This document shows, one piece after another, positions 1 through 5,707 of a DNA stretch of 7,124 nucleotides. This stretch comes from Chloroflexota bacterium (GTDB lineage: Bacteria > Chloroflexota > UBA5177 > JANWHV01), in the NCBI GenBank assembly GCA_025450255.1, contig JANWHV010000192.1:1-7124 (forward strand), in the 5' to 3' direction. The notes below the pieces were generated by a model. It was not told the origin of the DNA and did not search any database. It saw only the letters and a list, made by a program, of their open reading frames with translations. Each line of letters begins with the position of its first letter. Position 1 is the stretch's first letter. The position numbers and the translations under genes are program-made.

Positions 1-60
1 GACATCGCGATCGACGGCACGCGGTTAACTGGAACGATGCAACTGGCGGTACCGCTATGA
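1..60 (+). CDS. C-terminal end of an unidentified protein (partial)
   Basis: Frame 1 is open from the window edge to a TGA at 58-60 and encodes DIAIDGTRLTGTMQLAVPL. Only 19 residues are visible, so no family can be assigned. The alternating pattern with a DG turn looks like a terminal beta-hairpin. It loosely recalls the closing strand of some carbohydrate-active enzymes such as GH94 phosphorylases, but that is speculation. The gene would converge on dtd, with a GC hairpin in the 25-base gap, which fits a real gene end. There is no homology support beyond this. Confidence 0.45.
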   Translation, partial: DIAIDGTRLTGTMQLAVPL

Positions 61-61
61 G

Positions 62-80
62 GCGCGGGCCCGGCCCGCGC
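62..80. terminator. GC hairpin between convergent gene ends
   Basis: Positions 62-69 (GCGCGGGC) and 73-80 (GCCCGCGC) are perfectly complementary, giving an 8-bp all-GC stem with a 3-base CCG loop. The hairpin fills most of the gap between the stop at 58-60 on the plus strand and the dtd stop at 86-88 on the minus strand. It is therefore placed to act on transcripts from both sides. No T-run follows on either strand, so it is not a classical intrinsic terminator. It may pause polymerase or protect 3' ends. Confidence 0.45.
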
Positions 81-85
81 ACGGG

Positions 86-556
86 CTACATGTCGCTCGT
101 ATCCAGAAGGATTGTTACCGGCCCATCATTGACGATTTCCAGGTGCATATGCGCGCCGAATTCACCGGTTTCCACCGTAAAGCCCATTTCTCTTAGACGA
201 TGGACGACGTAGCGATAGAGCGCTTCGCCCGTGGAGGGATCCGCGGCGCGGATGAAGCTTGGCCGCCGCCCTTTGCGGGTGTCGGCCAGGAGCGTAAACT
301 GCGACACCACAAGAAAGGCGCCGTCAACCTGCCTGATGTCACGATTCATTTTCGCGTCTTCATCAGCAAACACGCGAAGCCCGGCCATTTTATCGACCAG
401 GCGATCGGCCTCACCATTGCCGTCGCCATGGGCCACGCCTAACAGCACCACGAACCCGAGCCCTATGTGCCGCTCGATTGCCGGCATGCCGGCATCAAGT
501 GCCGATTCATGGATGCGGACCGAAGCCCGCGACACACGCTGCAGAACGGCTTTCAT
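86..556 (-). CDS. dtd: D-aminoacyl-tRNA deacylase (DTD)
   Basis: The cytosolic DTD enzyme hydrolyses the ester of D-amino acids (and glycine) mischarged onto tRNA, which keeps them out of translation. The 156-residue product opens with the family signature MKAVLQRVSRASV. It carries the conserved SQFTLL segment at 85-90, followed by ADTRKGRRPSF. It also has the C-terminal NDGPVT motif (GPVT 145-148), whose Gly-cisPro dipeptide enforces chirality by inserting into the partner subunit of the dimer. The family is usually about 145-150 residues, and the small excess sits around residues 18-30. The ATG at 556 was chosen because homologues start MxAVxQRV. A GTG at 565 would add three residues. GGAGG (complement 569-573) lies only 3 bases from that GTG and 12 from the ATG, while GGTGA (complement 562-566) lies 5 bases before the ATG. 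The gene is single and divergent from the SCO1664-family gene. Confidence 0.96.
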   Translation of the reverse strand: MKAVLQRVSRASVRIHESALDAGMPAIERHIGLGFVVLLGVAHGDGNGEADRLVDKMAGLRVFADEDAKMNRDIRQVDGAFLVVSQFTLLADTRKGRRPSFIRAADPSTGEALYRYVVHRLREMGFTVETGEFGAHMHLEIVNDGPVTILLDTSDM

Positions 557-657
557 GGGGTTCACCGACCTCCCATCGTATAAACACGCCGTGACGATTC
601 ACGTAGCGGGGGCATTGACGCGACAAAGTGCTTTCGCTTTCCGGTACGCTTTCATCA

Positions 658-664
658 GGAGGAT
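658..664 (+). promoter_or_regulatory. Ribosome binding site deciding the start at 673
   Basis: AGGAGGA is an essentially full Shine-Dalgarno sequence, 8 to 10 bases before the ATG at 673. An in-frame GTG at 628 would place this site inside the coding sequence, so the shorter start is preferred. Confidence 0.8.
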
Positions 665-672
665 ATCGCGGC

Positions 673-1467
673 ATGGCACGCAGGCGCAGGCGAGCACGGC
701 AGGAGCATCAGGATATGCGCCAACATGCCGGTACAAGTTGGTCGCCGGACCACCCTCGGTTGGACGACTTATTAGGCTCGGCAGAGATCACCCAGTGCCG
801 CCCGATCATGTGGGGCTCAAATGGCACGTTTCTCGTCACGCTTGACGGTGGCGAGGAGGCAGGATCGAGCCACGCCATTTACAAGCCGCGCCGCGGCGAA
901 ACCCCATTATGGGATTTTCCGCGCGGGACTCTGCATCGGCGAGAAATGGCGACATACCTGGTGAGCGAGAGTCTGGGCTGGTCGTTGGTGCCTCCGACCG
1001 TGTTGAGGGACGGGCCATACGGCGCGGGCTCGGTCCAACTCTTCATCGAGCACGATCCAAACGAGTATTTTGCATCGCCCGCCGGCCGCGACCGGGAAGC
1101 CGCCGAGCAAATATCATTGCTGGATATTATCTTGAACAACGCGGACCGCAAAGCCGAGCACTGTCTTCGCGCCCTTGACGGTCGCACGTGGGCGATCGAC
1201 CACGGCCTGACGTTTCACGTCGACCCGAAGCTACGCACCGTCATCTGGGACTTCGCGGGCGAGGCCATACCTGGCGACCTGCAGCGCGACCTTGTAACGC
1301 TCTGCGAATCACTGGATCGACATGGCGTGCTCCATCGCGCCCTGAGGCATTTGCTTGCCGAGGAGGAGATCGATGCAATGCTCAGGCGCCTCGCCTATTT
1401 GCTGCGTTCGCGGAAGCATCCGGATCCCGGCGCGCATCGACGCGTTTCTCCCTGGGGCGGCTGGTAG
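673..1467 (+). CDS. SCO1664-family protein (PI3/4-kinase-like fold)
   Basis: The 264-residue product matches the SCO1664 family (TIGR03843 as I recall it), a conserved group with a PI3/PI4-kinase-like core and no established substrate. Visible blocks are MWGSNGTFLV (46-55, glycine-loop-like), AIYKPRRGETPLWDFP (68-83, with Lys71 the likely nucleotide-binding lysine) and LHRREMATY (87-95, with Glu91 the likely partner). Further on are LVPPTVLRDGPYGAGSVQ (105-122), LNNADRKAEHC (154-164, the catalytic-loop equivalent) and WAIDHGLTFH (173-182, the metal-binding Asp equivalent). Then comes RTVIWDFAGEAIP (188-200). All candidate active-site residues are present, so activity is plausible but inferred. 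The first 25 residues are Arg- and Gln-rich and unconserved. In Actinobacteria the family usually sits with a DUF3090 protein and a phosphomutase-like (histidine phosphatase) protein, and neither is next to it here. It ends 6 bases from the convergent HD gene. Confidence 0.88.
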   Translation: MARRRRRARQEHQDMRQHAGTSWSPDHPRLDDLLGSAEITQCRPIMWGSNGTFLVTLDGGEEAGSSHAIYKPRRGETPLWDFPRGTLHRREMATYLVSESLGWSLVPPTVLRDGPYGAGSVQLFIEHDPNEYFASPAGRDREAAEQISLLDIILNNADRKAEHCLRALDGRTWAIDHGLTFHVDPKLRTVIWDFAGEAIPGDLQRDLVTLCESLDRHGVLHRALRHLLAEEEIDAMLRRLAYLLRSRKHPDPGAHRRVSPWGGW

Positions 1468-1473
1468 CGACGG

Positions 1474-2382
1474 CTATAGATTATAGACCGGCAGGAGACG
1501 ACGTTCCGTCTCGCCCTCGATACTCGCCCGAACTTCGATGAACTGGGCGATGCCCGATGTGGTGATTTTCGGCTTGAGCAATTCGTCAAGCTGGAAAATG
1601 CCGGCCGAATTGTTCATCGAGATGCTTATGCCGATAGGCCGGTGCTCGCCACGATGAATCGTTACCGTATTGATTGCCGCGGCGGACAGCGAGTGTACGT
1701 CTATCTTGCCGGTCTGGAAGCCCATTCGAGATCGGCCTTCCGCCATGTCCAGGGCATCGGCCACCTTGACGCAGCCGGCCTCCGCGGTCAGGCCTCGCAT
1801 GTCCGAGCGGTGGCTGATAATGGCATGCAGGGTTTCGCTGGCGACAATGGTGCGCTCGGGTTCGTCATATATTGTTGCCAGAAATTGCCGGATCTTTGGC
1901 GCCGCGAGCATCAAGCTGTATTGTTCGTGGTTCGAGCGATGGATACTCATGCCGATGTCGTGCAACGCGGCGGCCAACACGACGACGACTTCGGCGTCGT
2001 CGATATCCATGCCGTAGTCGCGGACAATACCGAATTCAACTTTGGCGTCTGCGAGGAGCCGTAAGAGCCGTAACGCGATGTTCGTGACGATACGCACGTG
2101 GACGGGACCATGATCGGTCATCTGCAGACGTTCAACCGCTGTTACGTTCGCGCATTTCCAGAGTTGCTGCAGCTCGAGATCTTCATTCATCCGCTCCACA
2201 AGCTGGCTCAACTTGGCGTTGTGGCGTGCGGGGATGCGCATGCGGCGAGCGGTTGGCGCTCGGGGCGCTGCTTCCTCGCCGACCTCACCGCCTTCGCCGA
2301 GCGCGGTACTACTGAGCGCGCCGTCGTGTCGCTCGTCGCCGCCGATGTCGCTTGGACGTTTCGCGCTCATATGGCGCCGCAT
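1474..2382 (-). CDS. HD-domain phosphohydrolase
   Basis: The 302-residue protein contains a full HD metal-dependent phosphohydrolase domain (about residues 85-215). The likely ligands are His91/His95 in TDHGPVHV, the His-Asp pair in LHDIGMSIHR (HDIG 141-144), His152, His186/His191 in LHAIISHR, and Asp209 in KVADALDMAEGRSR. Enzymes of this type hydrolyse phosphomonoesters or nucleotides, and the substrate here is unknown. The spacing and the DHGPVH opening resemble a stand-alone HD family of archaea and Chloroflexota rather than the HD-GYP or RelA types. Residues 220-302 form a second small domain with beta-strand-like sequence. Residues 1-55 are polar, rich in Ala, Glu, Gly and Arg, and probably disordered. 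An in-frame TGA just upstream leaves only the ATGs at 2382 and 2370 as long starts. Neither has a clear ribosome binding site, and an internal ATG at 2241 (Met48) would remove the tail. No membrane segment is evident. Confidence 0.85.
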   Translation of the reverse strand: MRRHMSAKRPSDIGGDERHDGALSSTALGEGGEVGEEAAPRAPTARRMRIPARHNAKLSQLVERMNEDLELQQLWKCANVTAVERLQMTDHGPVHVRIVTNIALRLLRLLADAKVEFGIVRDYGMDIDDAEVVVVLAAALHDIGMSIHRSNHEQYSLMLAAPKIRQFLATIYDEPERTIVASETLHAIISHRSDMRGLTAEAGCVKVADALDMAEGRSRMGFQTGKIDVHSLSAAAINTVTIHRGEHRPIGISISMNNSAGIFQLDELLKPKITTSGIAQFIEVRASIEGETERRLLPVYNL

Positions 2383-2558
2383 CGCGGATTGGGCAGCATC
2401 TGGTCGGGCTCAATATCCATGGTTTCCGCTTTCTCAAGAAGCATATCTCGCGCAGGCGCGGTCACCGTTACGATACCATAGCTTCAATTGACTCTACACT
2501 AACGGCCTCGCAGGGTCTCAAGGCCATCGCACCGCCGACAATGACGTGTTAGGACGAT
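2383..2558. other. Divergent intergenic region, HD gene / recJ operon
   Basis: These 176 bases must hold the promoters for the HD gene (leftward) and the recJ-aspartate kinase-asd operon (rightward). It includes the stretch TCAATTGACTCTACACTAAC at about 2484-2503, which is less GC-rich than its surroundings. That stretch contains a TTGACT (2488-2493) and a palindrome TCAATTGA (2484-2491). There is also a CGCGC-AG-GCGCG palindrome at 2449-2460. No convincing -10 box for recJ is visible, and I see no riboswitch-like structure, RNA gene or coding frame. Confidence 0.5.
2410..2437 (-). promoter_or_regulatory. Weak promoter candidate for the HD gene
   Basis: Read on the minus strand, TTGAGA (complement 2432-2437) is separated by 16 bases from TATTGA (complement 2410-2415), which lies 27 bases before the ATG at 2382. 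The -35 match is good and the -10 match is poor. The position fits a short leader in the divergent gap, but this is only a candidate. Confidence 0.2.
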
Positions 2559-4289
2559 ATGATGCAGCCTTATGGGCTTGGTATTCAGCGATGGCGCGAA
2601 CCGCTGCCGGTGACGGCTGGGGCGGACTTTTTGCCGGATACGCCTCCGCTCCTCCGGGATATTGTCTGGCGGCGCGGTTACCGCGAGCCTGAACGCGCGG
2701 CACTGTTTTTGCGCCCTCTTGACTTCAAGCTGCCGCCGGTGGGTGCATACCCCGCTCTCGCCGCCGCCGCCGACCGCGTGGACGCCGCGCTTTCGGGCGA
2801 GGAAAAGATCGCCGTTTGGGGAGACTTTGACGCTGACGGCCAGACCGCAACCGCAGTGCTAGTTGGGTGCCTACGACGACTTGGCGCGGCGGTCGAGTTC
2901 TACATTCCCAACCGCGTCACGGAGTCGCATGGGCTGAAGGCCGAGGGGCTACTCGCCCTGGCAAGCGCGGGCTGCCGGTTGGTCATTACCTGCGATTGCG
3001 GTACGAATGACGTGGCGATGGTTGACCATGCGCGGTCGCTCGGCCTCGACGTGATTGTGACGGATCACCATCAGCAGACTGGACCAGTGCCGAAAGCAGT
3101 CGCCGTTTGCAATTCGTCGCACGTGCCGGCTAACGATCCGTTGAGCGGCGTGCCAGGGGTGGCGATGGCGTACATGCTCAGTCGCGAGTTGTCGTGCAGG
3201 CACGAGAATAGGCCGGCCGCCCGACAGGATTTAGACCTGGTGGCATTGGGGATCATCGCGGACCTGGCGCCCCATTCCGTCGCGAACCGCGCGTTTCTCG
3301 TCCGCGGCCTGCGGAAGCTGTGGCGGGAGCCGAGGCCCGGAGTACAGGCGCTGCTCCACCTGATTGGCGCGCCAGGCGAAACGCTCGATACGTCAAAGAT
3401 AAGCTTTAAGCTGGCTCCACTGCTTAACGCGGCCGGACGTTTGGCCGACGCGCGTCTCGGCGTCGAGCTACTGCTTGCCGACGATCAAACTACGGCGTCA
3501 TCGTGGGCGGCGCGGCTCCAGGCGCTCAATCTGGAGCGGCAGCGCCTGACGGAGATCCTGGAAGCTGAAATCAACATGCGCCGCGCGGGCGCGGACCTGG
3601 ACAAGCCGGTGTTTTTCGCCGTCGGAGACGATTGGCACCTGGGATTGATTGGCCCCGCGGCAAGTCGTTACGCGTCACGCCTCGGCAAGCCGGCGGTAAT
3701 CATCAGCCGCCAGTCCAACGGCAACCTGGCCCGCGGCTCAGTTCGCGCGGCGGGCGGCTGGGACGTATTGGCGGCGGTCGCGTCTCAGGCGCACGTGTTA
3801 CGCGATTGGGGAGGCCATGCGGGCGCGGCCGGGTTTGCCCTCGACGTCCAGAATATCGATGCCTTCAGCGCGGGGTTCATGGACGCGATTGACGGCGTGG
3901 CCAGGAATGGCAAAGCCGCCGCGCTTGGCGTCGACGCCGTGGTACCATTCGCCGAATTGGAGTTGCATAACATAGGGCCCGGTTCGCTCTACGCGATGGT
4001 TACGCAGCTTGCCCCGTTTGGCGAGGGCAATCCACAGCCCGTGCTGGCGACTCGCGCCGTGCATTTCGTGTCAAGCAAATTCTTCGGCAAGGATAATGCA
4101 CACGCGGATCTGACATTTGCCGACGATTCTGGCCTGCAGCGCGTGGTAAAGTCCTGGAAGCACGAAGCATCGTGGCAGCCGTCAGGCAGGTACGATATAG
4201 CATATTCCGCGTCCGTGGACAACTGGCAGGGCCGGTCGCGCGTACGACTGACATTGGTGTCGGCCAGACCGTCGGCGGCAAGCGTGTAG
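2559..4289 (+). CDS. recJ: Single-stranded-DNA-specific exonuclease RecJ
   Basis: RecJ degrades single-stranded DNA 5' to 3' in recombination and mismatch or base-excision repair. The 576-residue length is normal (E. coli RecJ is 577). The DHH domain shows WGDFDADG (87-94, Asp89/91/93), IPNRVTESHGL (116-126), ITCDCGTND (143-151, Asp146), VTDHHQ (167-172) and LSGVPGVAMAYML (195-207). It continues with DLVALGIIADLAPH (226-239, Asp235) and KLAPLLNAAGRLADA (284-298). The DHHA1 part has WHLGLIGPAASR (359-370), ARGSVRA (391-397) and WGGHAGAAGF (417-426). The C-terminal OB-fold region includes LAPFGEGNPQPVL (484-496). All metal ligands expected for the family are present, though several motifs differ from the common forms (EGYGL is ESHGL here). 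An in-frame TAG at 2550-2552 makes 2559 the first start. AGGA (2551-2554) is 4 bases from this ATG and 7 from the next one at 2562, which may be the true start. It is first in an operon with aspartate kinase, 17 bases downstream. Confidence 0.94.
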   Translation: MMQPYGLGIQRWREPLPVTAGADFLPDTPPLLRDIVWRRGYREPERAALFLRPLDFKLPPVGAYPALAAAADRVDAALSGEEKIAVWGDFDADGQTATAVLVGCLRRLGAAVEFYIPNRVTESHGLKAEGLLALASAGCRLVITCDCGTNDVAMVDHARSLGLDVIVTDHHQQTGPVPKAVAVCNSSHVPANDPLSGVPGVAMAYMLSRELSCRHENRPAARQDLDLVALGIIADLAPHSVANRAFLVRGLRKLWREPRPGVQALLHLIGAPGETLDTSKISFKLAPLLNAAGRLADARLGVELLLADDQTTASSWAARLQALNLERQRLTEILEAEINMRRAGADLDKPVFFAVGDDWHLGLIGPAASRYASRLGKPAVIISRQSNGNLARGSVRAAGGWDVLAAVASQAHVLRDWGGHAGAAGFALDVQNIDAFSAGFMDAIDGVARNGKAAALGVDAVVPFAELELHNIGPGSLYAMVTQLAPFGEGNPQPVLATRAVHFVSSKFFGKDNAHADLTFADDSGLQRVVKSWKHEASWQPSGRYDIAYSASVDNWQGRSRVRLTLVSARPSAASV

Positions 4290-4306
4290 AAGCGTCAGGA
4301 TAGAGC

Positions 4307-5707
4307 ATGATCGTAATGAAGTTCGGCGGCAGTTCGCTCGCCAGCGGCGAGCGGATTACCTACGCTGTGGATCTGGTGTTGTTGTATCGCGATCGCACAC
4401 CGGTCGTTGTCGTGTCGGCAATGGGAGGCGTGACGGATGCCTTGATCGGCGTCGCGCGGCTCGCGCTGCAGGGACGAAAAGTCCTATCATCGGTTGAGGA
4501 GCATCTTGGCGTGCTCCGGGAGCGGCATTTGACCGCGCTGGATGAAGTCGCGCCAACCGGCGCGAAGCGAGAACGTGAGACCATTGAAGCGGCTTTCGCG
4601 GAAATGCACGAGATTTGCACGGGGATCGCGCTGCTTGGGGAACTGTCACCACGGTCCCTGGACGCCGTAAGCGCGTACGGAGAAAAGCTATCCGCGCCGA
4701 TCGTCGCCGCGGCGCTGCAGGCGCGCGGACATCCGGCGGCCGCGATCAGCGCCGAAGAGTTGTTGTTGACGGACGCGAACCACGGCCGGGCACGCCCGCT
4801 CATTCCGGCGAGCCGCGTGCGCACCCGCGATCGCTTGTTGCCATTGATCGAGGACGGCGTGATGCCGGTGTTAACCGGTTTCATCGGCGCGACCGAAGAC
4901 GGCATCACGACTACCGTGGGACGCAACGGGTCGGACTACTCGGCGGCTATATTCGGCGTGCTGCTCGACGCCGCCGAGGTCTGGAAGTGGACTGACTCGG
5001 ACGGAATCCTGAGTGCCGATCCGCGCGCCGTGGCGGGCGCGCAACCCTTGCCCGTGCTGTCGTATGCCGAGGCGGCGGAGCTGGCATACTTCGGCAGTAA
5101 GGTGCTACACCCCGCTGCCATCGTGCCCGCCGTCGAGGCAGGCGTGCCGTTCCGCATCATGAACAGTTTTAATCCCGATCATGCGGGCACGGTGCTCACA
5201 CGTGAGCCCGAGCGAACACTGCACGCCGTTAAGGCGGTCACCGCGATTCACGATCTAGCGCTGGTAACAGTGCAAGGCGTGGGCATGACGGGCGTGGTCG
5301 GCGCGGCGGCCCGTGTATTCAACGCCGTCGCGCAGGCGCAGGTGAACGTTTTGATGATCTCGCAGGCGTCGTCGGAGAGCAACATTTGCTTCGTCATACC
5401 AGGGTCGGATCTTGCGAAGGCCGATACCGCGTTACGGCGGCAACTGGTCGAGCAGCACGCATTGAGCGAGGTAGACGCGGTGGTCTCCCGTACGCCCGTG
5501 GCAATCGTCACCGTGGTAGGAGCGGGCATGGCCGGTACGCCTGGCGTAGCGGGGCGGCTGTTTAGCTGCATGGGCGCCGAGGGCATAAACGTGATCGCCA
5601 TCGCGCAGGGCTCAACCGAATTGAGCATTTCCTTTGTGGTAGACGACGGGAAGTCTCTTGACGCCGTACGTGCCGCTCACCGAGAATTCGTGGAGGAGTC
5701 GTCATGA
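4307..5707 (+). CDS. Aspartate kinase with two C-terminal ACT domains
   Basis: The enzyme phosphorylates L-aspartate with ATP to aspartyl 4-phosphate, the first step toward lysine/DAP, threonine and methionine. The amino acid kinase domain (about 1-300) shows MKFGGSSLA (4-12), VVSAMGGVTDALI (35-47), AYGEKLSA (123-130), VGRNGSDYSAA (204-214), WKWTDSDGILSADPR (226-240) and YFGSKVLHPAAI (261-272). Two ACT domains follow (about 317-390 and 398-466), each with a glycine-rich turn (VGMTGVVG, AGMAGTPG). They end in the paired strands MISQASSESNICFVI and AIAQGSTELSISFVV. Such domains normally bind end-product lysine or threonine for feedback inhibition, but the effector cannot be told here. At 466 residues it is monofunctional, with no homoserine dehydrogenase fused. 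An in-frame TAG at 4301-4303 rules out an upstream start, and AGGA (4297-4300) lies 6 bases before the ATG. It overlaps asd by 4 bases. The symbol (lysC or thrA-like) is left open. Confidence 0.96.
   Translation: MIVMKFGGSSLASGERITYAVDLVLLYRDRTPVVVVSAMGGVTDALIGVARLALQGRKVLSSVEEHLGVLRERHLTALDEVAPTGAKRERETIEAAFAEMHEICTGIALLGELSPRSLDAVSAYGEKLSAPIVAAALQARGHPAAAISAEELLLTDANHGRARPLIPASRVRTRDRLLPLIEDGVMPVLTGFIGATEDGITTTVGRNGSDYSAAIFGVLLDAAEVWKWTDSDGILSADPRAVAGAQPLPVLSYAEAAELAYFGSKVLHPAAIVPAVEAGVPFRIMNSFNPDHAGTVLTREPERTLHAVKAVTAIHDLALVTVQGVGMTGVVGAAARVFNAVAQAQVNVLMISQASSESNICFVIPGSDLAKADTALRRQLVEQHALSEVDAVVSRTPVAIVTVVGAGMAGTPGVAGRLFSCMGAEGINVIAIAQGSTELSISFVVDDGKSLDAVRAAHREFVEESS
5692..5698 (+). promoter_or_regulatory. 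Ribosome binding site for asd inside the aspartate kinase gene
   Basis: GGAGGAG lies within the last codons of the aspartate kinase gene, 5-7 bases before the asd ATG at 5704. With the ATGA start/stop overlap, it supports translational coupling and also independent initiation at a strong site. Confidence 0.75.

Noticed and set aside
577..582. TATACG on the minus strand as a -10 box for dtd
   Set aside because: There is no -35 match 16-18 bases upstream (TACGTG), and the leader would overlap the ribosome binding site.
628..672. GTG at 628 as an upstream start for the SCO1664-family gene
   Set aside because: It would bury the AGGAGGA site at 658-664 inside the coding sequence. The extra 15 residues are unconserved.
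231..845. Long plus-strand open frame across dtd and into the next gene
   Set aside because: It lies antisense to dtd, which has clear family motifs, and its product has no recognisable pattern. It is a by-product of high GC content.
1474..1486. CTATA-GAT-TATAG hairpin at the SCO1664/HD convergent ends
   Set aside because: A 5-bp AT-only stem overlapping the HD stop codon is too weak to call a terminator.
1642..2481. Several plus-strand frames opposite the HD gene
   Set aside because: The minus strand encodes a protein with a complete HD motif set. The plus-strand products show no motif and no ribosome binding site.
2488..2516. TTGACT at 2488-2493 as the -35 box of the recJ operon
   Set aside because: At a 17-base spacing the -10 position reads CAGGGT, which is not a sigma-70 box. 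No other spacing from 15 to 19 gives a credible one.
4360..4926. 188-residue minus-strand open frame inside the aspartate kinase gene
   Set aside because: The opposite strand carries unmistakable aspartate kinase motifs. The minus frame is rich in Ser, Arg and Pro, as antisense frames in GC-rich genes usually are.
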